Positions 46,733 through 55,765 of a stretch of 64,000 nt of DNA are shown piece after piece (position 1 is the stretch's first letter; every line of letters starts with the position of its first letter). The translations under genes were made by a program, and so were the position numbers. The DNA lies in assembly GCF_002252585.1 (NCBI RefSeq), contig NZ_NQLD01000004.1. One strand, given 5' to 3'. Source of the DNA: Methanocatella intestini. Its GTDB lineage: Archaea > Methanobacteriota > Methanobacteria > Methanobacteriales > Methanobacteriaceae. The notes under the pieces are model-generated. The model was not told where the DNA came from, did no database searches, and saw only the letters and a program-made list of their open reading frames with translations.

Positions 46733-47761
46733 ATGAATCAGCAAAGAATTAAATATTTAGACGATTTAAGAGTTATTGGAATATTTGCTATTATTTTAGT
46801 TCACGTTGCTTCTTTATGGGTAACATCTACAATTGTCGGTGTTGACTGGCAAAAACTTGCATCAACAATTGGAAATATTGGTGTTCCTATCTTTTTAATG
46901 ATTAGCGGAGCTCTTCTACTAAATAAAAACTACCCGACAGTATCAGGATTTTATAAAAAGAGATTTCCCAGAATCACCATCCCATTTATATTCTGGATTA
47001 TTATTTATGGAATTTACTCACTGCACACCACGGGAATCAGTAATTTAAGCTATGACATAGCCAACACATTTCTAAATAATTTGGGATGGTATTTTTATTT
47101 GATTGTTGGGGTTTATCTTGCAATACCATTTATCAATGAGTTTATAAGAAATAGAGGGTTGAATGAAGTCAGATACTTTATAATAATATTTATTTTAGCT
47201 TCAGTATTCTATACTGCCTGCAGATTCTTTAATATCACTTCATATTTAGATTTAAGATTCTTTATTGGAGGATTGTCCTATGTTATTGTAGGTTATTATT
47301 TGGCTAATGTAAAAATAAAATCCCCTAAAAAAGTTATGGCAGGAACTGTTTTACTGTTTCTGATTTCACTGTTTGTAAGTTACCAGATGCCTGAAATTGG
47401 AGTTTATGAATTTAACAATCCCTATTTATATTTAAATTCATATTTGGATTTCTCAATTTTCCGTTTAGGATTAGGCGCATCAGTATTTTTATTTGTAAGG
47501 TGTCTTTTCTTAAATACTGCTACAACAACAGGAAAATTAACATTATCAATAAGTAAAGCCAGTTATGGAATGTATTTAAGTCATATAACCCTGTTTTTAT
47601 TTATCAGAAATCATTTAAGTATATTTACAGCAGGAGCAAATGGATTTGGAATAGTTATAAGATTAGTGCTAATGACCATTGGAGTATTTTTAATAACATG
47701 GATTGTAACTGTAATTTTAAGTAAAATACCTTATTTAAAAGAATTTTCAGGATATCATTAA
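46733..47761 (+). CDS. Acyltransferase family 3 membrane protein (O-acetyltransferase-like)
   Basis: About ten transmembrane helices in 342 residues. The start YLDDLRVIGIFAIILVHVAS contains the catalytic His (about residue 24) of the Acyl_transf_3 family, and GVPIFLMISGALLL follows. Such proteins acetylate surface sugars or lipids (OatA, WecH). A TGGTGAA site precedes the ATG. The target may be an envelope glycan; this is inferred. Confidence 0.83.
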   Translation: MNQQRIKYLDDLRVIGIFAIILVHVASLWVTSTIVGVDWQKLASTIGNIGVPIFLMISGALLLNKNYPTVSGFYKKRFPRITIPFIFWIIIYGIYSLHTTGISNLSYDIANTFLNNLGWYFYLIVGVYLAIPFINEFIRNRGLNEVRYFIIIFILASVFYTACRFFNITSYLDLRFFIGGLSYVIVGYYLANVKIKSPKKVMAGTVLLFLISLFVSYQMPEIGVYEFNNPYLYLNSYLDFSIFRLGLGASVFLFVRCLFLNTATTTGKLTLSISKASYGMYLSHITLFLFIRNHLSIFTAGANGFGIVIRLVLMTIGVFLITWIVTVILSKIPYLKEFSGYH

Positions 47762-47820
47762 CTTTTTATTTATTAAAAATAAAAATAAATGTAATATAAA
47801 AAATTATGAGGCAATTAATA

Positions 47821-49185
47821 ATGTCAGATAAAAAAAGATTATTCGGGACTTTTGGAGTTAGAAGAGTAGCTAATGAAGTTTTAACTCCTGAATTTGCATC
47901 CAGACTTGCAGCATGTTACGGATCAGTAGTTCAAGGAACTGTAGCTGTTGGTGGAGATACAAGAACAAGCAGTCCCATGTTAATGGAAGCTGTAAAAGCT
48001 GGACTTTTATCTTCCGGTTGTGATGTTGTAGATTTAGGAATCCTACCTACTCCTGGAGTCCAATATGGTGTTCGCAAGTATTATGATGGCGGAGTTATGA
48101 TTACTGCTTCACATAATCCTCCTAAATATAATGGAATCAAATTTTTAGATGAATTAGGTATTGGAATTCCTGATGATATGGAATTAGAAATTGAAAAATT
48201 ATATTTTGATGAAGAACCAAAAAGAGCTCACTGGAGTGAAATTGGTCAATTATACCACAATGACAAAATTATTGACGAATACATTGATGAAGCAATCAGC
48301 AAAGTAGATGTTGAAGCTATTAAAAAAGCCAATTTAAAAGTTGTTGTTGACTGCGGTTCCGGAGCCGGATCATACACTGCTCCTTATTTAATTAGGAAAT
48401 TAGGCTGTGATGTAACTACTCTAAACTGTCAGGCTGACGGATTTTTCCCGGGTCGTGACCCAGAACCAATTGAAGAAAATTTACAGGAGCTAATTAATGT
48501 TGTAAAACAGTTAAATGCAGATATTGGACTTGCTCATGACGGAGATGCAGACAGAACCATCTGTATTGATGAAAAAGGAAACTTCGTACTTGGAGATAAA
48601 ACATTTTCACTTGTTGAAAAACAGATGCTTAAAGAAAATAACGGCGGTACAATAGTTACAACTGTTGCAACCTCACAGGCTATTTATGATATTGCTGAAG
48701 AGTACAATGGTGAAGTAATAGCTACTGCTGTTGGAGATTTGCTTGTAGCCCGTAAATTAAAAGATGAAGATGGATTATTTGGTGGAGAAGAAAACGGTGG
48801 ATTAATCTTCCCTGATTTTGTTTACGGAAGAGATGCAGTTATGACTGTAGCTAAAATACTTGAAACAATAGCTAAAGAGAAAAAGCCATTATCCAAATTA
48901 GTTGAAGAACTTCCTGTTTACTATGCAACAAAAACAAAAATTGAATGCAGTGATGATTTAAAAGAAGAAGTTATGGAAAACATAGCTAATGAAATAAAAA
49001 CCACTACTGATTTCGACTTAGACACTACTGACGGTGTTAAAATCCTAAAAGATGATGGATGGGTAATTATCAGACCGTCAGGTACTGAACCAATCTTCAG
49101 ATGTTTTGCTGAATCTGACTCTCAGGAAAAAGCAGATGCAATGACTGACTGGGGATTAAGTTTAATTAAAAAATACAAAGATTAA
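47821..49185 (+). CDS. Phosphohexomutase, GlmM-like (paralog 1)
   Basis: From the ATG at 47821 (an in-frame ATG at 47806 overlaps the GAGG ribosome site) the protein has 454 residues. The active serine is Ser97 in TASHNPPKYNG, the metal loop HDGDADR is central, and the phosphate-binding RPSGTEP is near the end. The first loop reads FGTFGVRR, not the usual FGTSGIRG present in the second copy at 57177, so substrate preference may differ (glucosamine, glucose or mannose phosphate). It ends in a hairpin shared with DUF116. Confidence 0.85.
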   Translation: MSDKKRLFGTFGVRRVANEVLTPEFASRLAACYGSVVQGTVAVGGDTRTSSPMLMEAVKAGLLSSGCDVVDLGILPTPGVQYGVRKYYDGGVMITASHNPPKYNGIKFLDELGIGIPDDMELEIEKLYFDEEPKRAHWSEIGQLYHNDKIIDEYIDEAISKVDVEAIKKANLKVVVDCGSGAGSYTAPYLIRKLGCDVTTLNCQADGFFPGRDPEPIEENLQELINVVKQLNADIGLAHDGDADRTICIDEKGNFVLGDKTFSLVEKQMLKENNGGTIVTTVATSQAIYDIAEEYNGEVIATAVGDLLVARKLKDEDGLFGGEENGGLIFPDFVYGRDAVMTVAKILETIAKEKKPLSKLVEELPVYYATKTKIECSDDLKEEVMENIANEIKTTTDFDLDTTDGVKILKDDGWVIIRPSGTEPIFRCFAESDSQEKADAMTDWGLSLIKKYKD

Positions 49186-49204
49186 GAAGTATTAATTTAC
49201 TTCT
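49185..49204. terminator. Bidirectional terminator between glmM paralog 1 and DUF116
   Basis: AGAAGTA (49185-49191) pairs with TACTTCT (49198-49204). The plus strand continues into an 8-T run; the minus strand runs back into A/T-rich coding DNA. Confidence 0.65.
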
Positions 49205-50066
49205 AAAATATTTTTTTTAACTCTTTTTTATTGATTGATGATGGAACATCCTCATTAAGCCAATGTCTGCTGCATGCTACTTTATCAAGCAGTACACATT
49301 GCGGAGGCATTCCAAGTGCTGCTGCTTTCCATCCTCCTGAAATTAAATTTAAAGGACATGCAACTCCAACAATAGCCAGCTCTTTTTTATCAGTATCTAT
49401 TGCATTTTGAAATGCCGAGGATTTATGGGAAACCAGATATACTTCACAGTCATACTCTTCAGTTATTTTAGCTATTTCACATTCCGAATTACATTCCTGA
49501 CAGACTTCTCCAAGTTTTTTTTCAATAGCATGACAGCTTTTCTGATTTATTTTCATACATGTTGGCAGGACTATTGCTTTTCTTTTTCTTGATTCATAAT
49601 CTGGTCTGAAAATTCTCCCCATTATTTCAGAGCAAAGCATGTTTAAATAGTATAATTCTTTTGAACTATTGAAAAATATTTTCTCTTGTTTTGATTTAGG
49701 CTTATCCTTATACTTTTCCAAATAATAATTTAAATTAAATGTATATGGTGCCAAGTATTTTGAAGCATTTTTACAAAACCAATCTCCCAAAATAAGATAT
49801 GGGGAAAAATCAGTATTTTCCCATTTTCTTAAATAAGGGAGCTGATCATTAAAATCCCCAATATATTCCAAATAATCAATTATCTGTGCTAAAGAAGAAA
49901 ATTTATCACAGCATAACTTCCAGTAAACACTTACAATTAATCCCTCAAGAATTTTTTCATCATCATCAAAGCAGCTGTGAGCAAATTCCAGAAATTCATC
50001 AGCTAATTTTTTTACATCATCATAATACATGTCATTAACTTCATATGGTGAATCCGGACTAATCAT
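49203..50066 (-). CDS. DUF116 family cysteine-rich protein
   Basis: 287 residues. The N-terminal half is helical. The C-terminal half has the DUF116 pattern: VLPTCMK, then cysteines in EVCQECNSECEIAK, VGVACPLNLISGGWKAA and PPQCVLLDKVACSRHW. These could bind an Fe-S cluster or zinc. The function is unknown. Its start overlaps the end of tetR by 8 bp, so it is translated from the same message and probably controlled by that repressor. Confidence 0.8.
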   Translation of the reverse strand: MISPDSPYEVNDMYYDDVKKLADEFLEFAHSCFDDDEKILEGLIVSVYWKLCCDKFSSLAQIIDYLEYIGDFNDQLPYLRKWENTDFSPYLILGDWFCKNASKYLAPYTFNLNYYLEKYKDKPKSKQEKIFFNSSKELYYLNMLCSEIMGRIFRPDYESRKRKAIVLPTCMKINQKSCHAIEKKLGEVCQECNSECEIAKITEEYDCEVYLVSHKSSAFQNAIDTDKKELAIVGVACPLNLISGGWKAAALGMPPQCVLLDKVACSRHWLNEDVPSSINKKELKKIF

Positions 50067-50682
50067 CTTTATCAGCCCTTACACTATCCAGAAGGAATTT
50101 ATGATACTCTTCAACTTCATCAAACATGATTTCAATTTCTGCTTCTGGAAATTCCTCATGCTTCAGAAATATTTCCCATAATTTAAACATGGAAAATCCG
50201 AAATACATTTCCGCCAATTTATTCGGACTGCAGTCGCTTCCTATTACATTTTTTTGGATTAATATTTCAAAAACATCACTCCAGAAGGCAACAGACCCTC
50301 CAAGTATTTCATTTAGGAAAAATTCTTTAATTTCATCTATCTGATACATCTGAACAAAAATCAGCTTCAGGATTTTTAAAATCTTTTCTTCGAAAATCTG
50401 CTGTTTAAACATTTCCGATCCCTGATGATAGAACTCTTCAGGATTTTTCTCAAGTAACATTCTGACATTTTCATCATCTAAAGGATTTCCCTGAAAATAT
50501 TCTTCAAAATATTTTAAAATTGACATTAAAATCTCTTTTTTACTTGAATAATGATTATAAATTGAGCTTTCTTTAATTCCTACTTCTGAAGCTATTGTTC
50601 TAATAGATACTGAATCATATCCTTTTTTAGAAAATAAATCTAATGCTACATCAAATATTTTATCTTTTGTCTGTATTTTCAT
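50059..50682 (-). CDS. TetR-family transcriptional repressor
   Basis: 207 residues. The N-terminal helix-turn-helix is classic (KGYDSVSIRTIASEVGIKES, SIYNHYSSKKEIL, residues about 19-52). The rest is a helical ligand-binding domain without a recognisable ligand. Twin palindromes flank its TATA box, so it most likely represses itself and DUF116. TetR proteins are more common in bacteria; a transfer origin is possible but not shown. Confidence 0.9.
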   Translation of the reverse strand: MKIQTKDKIFDVALDLFSKKGYDSVSIRTIASEVGIKESSIYNHYSSKKEILMSILKYFEEYFQGNPLDDENVRMLLEKNPEEFYHQGSEMFKQQIFEEKILKILKLIFVQMYQIDEIKEFFLNEILGGSVAFWSDVFEILIQKNVIGSDCSPNKLAEMYFGFSMFKLWEIFLKHEEFPEAEIEIMFDEVEEYHKFLLDSVRADKDD

Positions 50683-50692
50683 AAATATCCCA

Positions 50693-50753
50693 AACTAACA
50701 GTCGTTAGTTATACTATTGTTTTAATAGTATATAAAACTAACACTTGTTAGTT
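50693..50753 (-). promoter_or_regulatory. tetR promoter with two identical operators around the TATA box
   Basis: AACTAAC-N4-GTTAGTT occurs at 50693-50710 and again at 50736-50753, 43 bp apart (about four helical turns). The minus-strand TATA box (TTTATATA, about 50729-50736) abuts the upstream copy, and the expected start falls in the other. A third inverted repeat, ATACTATT/AATAGTAT, lies between (50711-50731). Confidence 0.85.
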
Positions 50754-50772
50754 AAATAATTAAAAAAAATAC

Positions 50773-50786
50773 GGCTAATAACAGCC
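50773..50786 (-). terminator. Terminator ending the glmU-DUF2142 operon
   Basis: GGCT (50773-50776) and AGCC (50783-50786) form a short stem over the DUF2142 stop, followed on the minus strand by an 8-T run. Confidence 0.6.
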
Positions 50787-52301
50787 ACAAACAAGACACA
50801 AAACAGTAGCTGCTACAAAACCTAAAACTAAAACTACAATATAATTATCAATTTTTTCAGTGTCTACACCTAAATTATCATTAAAATTAAATATAAACGG
50901 CAGTAAAATAAACAGAGGTAAAAAATACCTTGCCTGAATACCTTCAGTATAAATACTTCCTACAGGAGTCCAGGTCAATAGCTGAATTACAAATGTGCCA
51001 ATATAAACCAAAACAGCAACAGCCAGAGCACCGATTCTGAAATTTCTGGAAAATTTCTCTTTTAAAGGATATAAAAAAATCAGAGCTCCTAAAAACAGCT
51101 GATACATCGGAGACATGAAATCTGAATTATGCATATGTCCTTCATGAGGATATGAAAACGTAAATAAAGAGCTGAAAATATAACCTAAATTATTTAAAGC
51201 AAAATTAATAGCTATTACAAATTGTGAAGGATGGGAAATCAGATACTGTACCTGAGAAGCAGCATTAATATTGTGCTGAGCCATATAATCCATTCTGTAG
51301 GAATGCAATATTGCAGGAGTTGCATAATATTTTGACCATAATAAAGCTACAACAGCTAAAACAGCAACTGCCAAAATGCCAAAAAAATACTGTTTGTTTC
51401 TTTCAAAGTTATCTCTAGGAATAAGCAGAACTAAAAATATAAATGCAAAATAAGTAACTTTACATAAACCTAAAAGCAGACAGAGCACTGCATAAACAGC
51501 AATTTGTTTAGGAGTTACTTTTTCACTACTTTTAATCAGTGAAAACAGATAGGCAACAGTTACTAAAGCCAAACCAAAAATAGTTGCATCAATACTTACT
51601 GAAGATATTTGATAAATAGCTAATGGAACAGCTGCCATTACAAAAAACAAATGTTTTCCAATCGGTGTTTTTTTAACTGCATAAGCTGCAAGAGTTGCAT
51701 ATAATAAAACATTGAAAGCCCTGGCTAACCACAGCATCCAAATCTGATTTAAAGATAAAATTTCAGCAAGTAAAATTCCCAGTCCCTGTGCCAAATAACC
51801 GAAAAACGGATTTTGCTGAAATGCAGAGTGATAATGAGTAGATGTATAATTAATAGGCTGCGTATCAACATTTGTATCAAAAACTGTTGCAGGCCTGTTA
51901 TCAATTAAAAGTAAAACACTTTGAATTGAATTAAAACTGTTATTCTGATAATTCGGGAAAAAATCTCCCTGAGAAGTTAAAAATGCTCTTTCAAAATGCT
52001 CTTCCTCATCACATGCATCAAAAAGAGGCATCAAAGAGGAACATATTAATCCAAAACATAAAATAGCTATAAAAACTACTTTAAACAGATTCTTTTTACT
52101 GTTTAAACTATAATAATTAATTAAAAAGATTCCCAAAATAGCTACAACTGCAAAAACAAGAATTTCCAATTTAGGAGCAGCATAATTTTTTAAACTCATC
52201 ATTGAGAAAAATGCGGCCACTATAAAAATCAAATAAAAGAAAATATATTTTTTATTTAAAATACTTTCATTGTAAAACAATTCTAATTTATCCTTAAACA
52301 T
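50775..52301 (-). CDS. DUF2142 polytopic membrane protein
   Basis: 508 residues with about 12 transmembrane helices. The large loop after helix three has DACDEEEHFERAFLTSQGDF, the DUF2142 signature with acidic residues like those in lipid-linked-sugar glycosyltransferases. A role in surface glycan transfer is plausible but unproven. It starts 1 bp after the ASCH-TPR gene and is the last gene of the operon. Confidence 0.8.
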   Translation of the reverse strand: MFKDKLELFYNESILNKKYIFFYLIFIVAAFFSMMSLKNYAAPKLEILVFAVVAILGIFLINYYSLNSKKNLFKVVFIAILCFGLICSSLMPLFDACDEEEHFERAFLTSQGDFFPNYQNNSFNSIQSVLLLIDNRPATVFDTNVDTQPINYTSTHYHSAFQQNPFFGYLAQGLGILLAEILSLNQIWMLWLARAFNVLLYATLAAYAVKKTPIGKHLFFVMAAVPLAIYQISSVSIDATIFGLALVTVAYLFSLIKSSEKVTPKQIAVYAVLCLLLGLCKVTYFAFIFLVLLIPRDNFERNKQYFFGILAVAVLAVVALLWSKYYATPAILHSYRMDYMAQHNINAASQVQYLISHPSQFVIAINFALNNLGYIFSSLFTFSYPHEGHMHNSDFMSPMYQLFLGALIFLYPLKEKFSRNFRIGALAVAVLVYIGTFVIQLLTWTPVGSIYTEGIQARYFLPLFILLPFIFNFNDNLGVDTEKIDNYIVVLVLGFVAATVLCLVCGCY

Positions 52302-52302
52302 A

Positions 52303-53439
52303 CTACAAATTCTCCAAACATTCTTCTTTTAGGAAAAATGCATCTTCATTATCTGGAGATTTAAGTAAAACTTTATTAAAGCTTTCTACAGCTTCTTCAA
52401 ATTTTCCCAGCTCCATTAAAACTACTCCTTTATTTAATAAAAAATCAATATTGTTTTTTTCTAAAGAAATAGCTGTGTTGAAACATTCCAGAGCTTCATC
52501 TAATTTACCTAAATCAATATAAGCATTACCCATACGATTTATAGAACCTGCATCTAATTCAGAATCATCAAAACATACTTCCAATGCCCTATCAAAAGAT
52601 TTAATAGCTTCTTCTAATTTACCCATATCAGACAATAAATTTCCTCTTGAGTTCCATACTTCCGGATTTTCACTATCTATTAAAATCAAATGGTCATAAA
52701 CATCCAAAGCTTCATCAAACTTACCTAAAACTTCTAAAATAAATCCTCTCCAATATAAAACAATTGAACTGTTCGGATTTATAGCCAGTGCAATATCACT
52801 AACTTTCAGCGCATCGTCTAATTTTCCGGAGTTAAGTAAAGCTATTGCCTTATTGTTCAGTATATACTCATTATGAGGTTCAATTTTTAAAGCTTTATCA
52901 TAACACAGTATTGCCTGATTAAAGTGTCCTAGCCTTGACAGGTTGTCTCCCTGCTTATTTAACAGATAAACATCTTCAGGATCAATTCTTAAAGCAGCAT
53001 CATAACACATTGTAGACTTGTCAAATTTACCGCTGTCAAAAAGAATATCTGCTCTTTGTGTTATCATAGCTTTTTCATCGATTTTATCCCCTTTCCAATC
53101 ATTTACATCTAATTTTTCAAAGTAAATAATTTGAAACATTTCAGAATCTTCAATTTTGCCGGCATACATCTTTTTGAAATCTTTAACCATTTCAGCAGCA
53201 CTTTCAAATCCTTCTTTTTTAGCTAATTCATCATTATTTTTCAAATCAGAAAAAGGAATTGTTTGCACATCTGCTACTTTAGCTTCAAAAATTTTCTTTT
53301 TTTCTTTAGAAACTAAATTCCAGTAACAATAAAGCCTGTCGCCTTTTTTAAGAGGAGTTTTCCAAAGCTTACGTATTGTCATTGTCTTTTTTCCAGTGAT
53401 TATATCAATGTCCTGACTTGAAAATGATAAGATTGGCAT
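52303..53439 (-). CDS. ASCH (PUA-like) domain fused to tetratricopeptide repeats
   Basis: 378 residues. Residues 1-115 look like an ASCH domain (ILSFSSQDIDIITGKKTMTI, TPLKKGDRLYCYWN), a fold often binding RNA or modified nucleotides. From about 125 to the end there are seven TPR units of 34 residues (for example GKLEEAIKSFDRALEV, GNAYIDLGKLDEALECFNTA). TPRs bind partner proteins. The fusion may tether an RNA-binding head to a complex. It follows the nrdG-like gene by 20 bp and precedes DUF2142 by 1 bp. Confidence 0.8.
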   Translation of the reverse strand: MPILSFSSQDIDIITGKKTMTIRKLWKTPLKKGDRLYCYWNLVSKEKKKIFEAKVADVQTIPFSDLKNNDELAKKEGFESAAEMVKDFKKMYAGKIEDSEMFQIIYFEKLDVNDWKGDKIDEKAMITQRADILFDSGKFDKSTMCYDAALRIDPEDVYLLNKQGDNLSRLGHFNQAILCYDKALKIEPHNEYILNNKAIALLNSGKLDDALKVSDIALAINPNSSIVLYWRGFILEVLGKFDEALDVYDHLILIDSENPEVWNSRGNLLSDMGKLEEAIKSFDRALEVCFDDSELDAGSINRMGNAYIDLGKLDEALECFNTAISLEKNNIDFLLNKGVVLMELGKFEEAVESFNKVLLKSPDNEDAFFLKEECLENL

Positions 53440-53459
53440 TTTTCTCCCCCCAAATAAAT

Positions 53460-54164
53460 TTATATTATTTCTTCACCGAATTCTGCAGATTTTACTTTTA
53501 CAACACCATCAAAATAAGGTTTTACAGATTCTGCAAGTTTTCTTAAATCATGAGGATTTGGCACTTCCACCTCCTCCAATGCAGGATCCAAAACATTTCT
53601 GTTTCTAAATTGCTGAATAGTGTAAACTTCAGCTTCAATATCCATTACCAAATTATAGATATCTTTTTTAGTATGTAGGGTTGGGACATAAGTTGTTCTG
53701 GCTTCCAGATGAACACCATATTTGTTTATAAGATTCATTGATTTGTGAACCTGAGAACCTATATTGGACCCTGTAATTTTCCTGTATTTCTCAAAAGGAG
53801 CTTTAACATCCAAAGAAATGAAATCCAAAATATTTAGTTTTAAAATCTCTTCAAGCTTATCCGGATAAATTCCGCTGGTATCCAATTTGGTTTTAAGGCC
53901 TATTTTATGGACATAATCCAATATTTCAATGACTGCATCACTTTGAACTAGAGGTTCCCCTCCAGATATTACAACTGCATCAATAAAATCGCTGGCATCA
54001 TCTATTTCTTTTTTAATTTCTTCAAAACTTTGCTGAGTGCTATCATCTAAAAGTTCAACATTATGACAATAACGGCAAGCAAGAGGGCATTTTGACATAA
54101 AAATGACAAAAGACATATTCCCATGAAATTCAACAGAAGAAATTACAGTTCCCCCTACATACAT
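53460..54164 (-). CDS. nrdG: Radical SAM activase, NrdG-like
   Basis: 234 residues. The cluster motif is CPLACRYC (Cys26, Cys30, Cys33), followed by VISGGEPLVQ and SLDVKAPFEKY. This matches the NrdG2-type activators of anaerobic ribonucleotide reductase, which put the glycyl radical on NrdD. No nrdD is in the window, so the partner is inferred. The start overlaps the hisC stop by one base (TAATG). Confidence 0.85.
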   Translation of the reverse strand: MYVGGTVISSVEFHGNMSFVIFMSKCPLACRYCHNVELLDDSTQQSFEEIKKEIDDASDFIDAVVISGGEPLVQSDAVIEILDYVHKIGLKTKLDTSGIYPDKLEEILKLNILDFISLDVKAPFEKYRKITGSNIGSQVHKSMNLINKYGVHLEARTTYVPTLHTKKDIYNLVMDIEAEVYTIQQFRNRNVLDPALEEVEVPNPHDLRKLAESVKPYFDGVVKVKSAEFGEEII

Positions 54165-55264
54165 TATGACAATACCTCTTTTACAATTTCAATGAATTTT
54201 TTATCTTCTTCCAAAGTACAGATACTTATTCTAATCCAATATTCATCCAGTCCTTTAAATGAAGTACAGTCTCTTACAATGACACCTTTTTTCATAAGCT
54301 CCACTGCAAATTCAGATGCTGTAAATCCTGTGTCTTTTATGCCGATCAGCATAAAATTAGATTTTGAAGGGAAAACATTTAATGAATCAATTTTTGACAG
54401 TTCATTATAAAGATATTCCCTACTTTCAATTCCTTTTTCAATAGATGTTTCAATGTAGTCCTTATCTCTTAAAGTATTAAGAGCAGCTACATAAGACAAT
54501 CTTGTTAGAGAAAATACTGGTTTGATTCTGTGCATATATTCAATAATCTCGCTACAGGCCAAACCATAACCCGTTCTCATTCCAGCTAATCCCATTACTT
54601 TAGACATTGTTCTGATAATGAAAATATTGTCAAATTCATTGATTAAATCCTTGTTAGTAACTTCAGCATACTCAAAGTAAGCTTCATCTACGACAATTAA
54701 AACATCAGGATTTTTAGATGCAATGTCTTTAATATCCTTTTTATCAATTAAAGTACCGGTAGGATTATTTGGAGTGCATAAGAAAATCATTTTTGTTTTG
54801 TCAGTTATAGAATTTAAAACTGAATCAATATCCAATTTATTTTCATCCATATTCCATTCGGCATAAACTGGACGAGCACCATATTGCTGCAATAAATATT
54901 CATAATACATATATGAAGGCAGAGGTACAATAAACTCATCTCCTTCATTAATAAATGTTTTAGCTAAAACATCAATGATTTCATCAGCACCATCACCGCC
55001 AATAATAATCTGGGATTGTTTAACCCCCGAGTAATTAGCTAATTCCTGTTGAAGCTCATTTAAAACTGATTCCGGATATCTGTTTATATTTTTACATTCA
55101 TTTTCAATAGCTTCAATAGCTTTAGCAGATGGGCCAAATGGATTTTCATTAGATCCTAATTTAATTATTTCATCTTTATTTAAGTTAAATTCGCTAGCTA
55201 TCTCATCCTGAGATTTACCTGGAACATAAGAATCCATTTCACTAACTATTGCCCTTGGTTTCAT
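54164..55264 (-). CDS. hisC: Histidinol-phosphate aminotransferase
   Basis: 366-residue PLP enzyme of fold type I: GSNENPFGPS at the N-terminus, the LCTPNNPTGTLI segment, VVDEAYFEY, and the PLP lysine in RTMSKVMGLAGMR near residue 220. It converts imidazole acetol phosphate to histidinol phosphate in histidine synthesis, though related family members use other substrates. The gene lies in an operon with no other his gene. Confidence 0.9.
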   Translation of the reverse strand: MKPRAIVSEMDSYVPGKSQDEIASEFNLNKDEIIKLGSNENPFGPSAKAIEAIENECKNINRYPESVLNELQQELANYSGVKQSQIIIGGDGADEIIDVLAKTFINEGDEFIVPLPSYMYYEYLLQQYGARPVYAEWNMDENKLDIDSVLNSITDKTKMIFLCTPNNPTGTLIDKKDIKDIASKNPDVLIVVDEAYFEYAEVTNKDLINEFDNIFIIRTMSKVMGLAGMRTGYGLACSEIIEYMHRIKPVFSLTRLSYVAALNTLRDKDYIETSIEKGIESREYLYNELSKIDSLNVFPSKSNFMLIGIKDTGFTASEFAVELMKKGVIVRDCTSFKGLDEYWIRISICTLEEDKKFIEIVKEVLS

Positions 55265-55273
55265 TTTTTAACC

Positions 55274-55750
55274 TTATTTATATTGTTTTGAAAGTTTTTT
55301 GTAATTATCTGCGTTTTCCTGAATATGTTCAATTTGTTCAGGAGAAACTTCTTTTATTAGTTTGCCCGGAACTCCTAAGATTAGGCTGCCTTCAGGGAAT
55401 TCTTTACCTTCACTTACAACAGCTCCGGCACCTACAATAGAATTTTTACCTATATGTGCACCATTTAACACAGTTGCATTCATTCCGATTAATACATTGT
55501 CTTCTAAAGTACAGCCATGAACAACAGCACCATGACCTATAGATACATTATCTCCAATTGTTATTGGAAAATCTTCAGTACAATGTAACACACAGTTATC
55601 CTGTACATTGGAGTTGTTACCTATTTTAATAGAATCTACATCACCTCTAACAACAGCACCATGCCAAATTGATACATCTTCACCTAATTCAACATCACCG
55701 AGTACTTGTGCACCAGGACATATTACAACAGAGTCTTTTTTATTTTCCAT
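55274..55750 (-). CDS. Gamma-carbonic-anhydrase-like hexapeptide-repeat protein
   Basis: 158 residues of left-handed beta-helix repeats (ISIWHGAVVRGD-like, NVQDNCVLHC, IGHGAVVHGC, IGMNATVLNGA). The three histidines of Cam-type zinc sites appear to be present in VLHC and HGAVVHGC. It could be a carbonic anhydrase or an acyltransferase-like protein; sequence cannot decide. A GGTGAT site precedes the ATG. It lies between glmU-like and hisC (gaps of 15 and 9 bp). Confidence 0.8.
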   Translation of the reverse strand: MENKKDSVVICPGAQVLGDVELGEDVSIWHGAVVRGDVDSIKIGNNSNVQDNCVLHCTEDFPITIGDNVSIGHGAVVHGCTLEDNVLIGMNATVLNGAHIGKNSIVGAGAVVSEGKEFPEGSLILGVPGKLIKEVSPEQIEHIQENADNYKKLSKQYK

Positions 55751-55765
55751 AATATCACCATTTAG

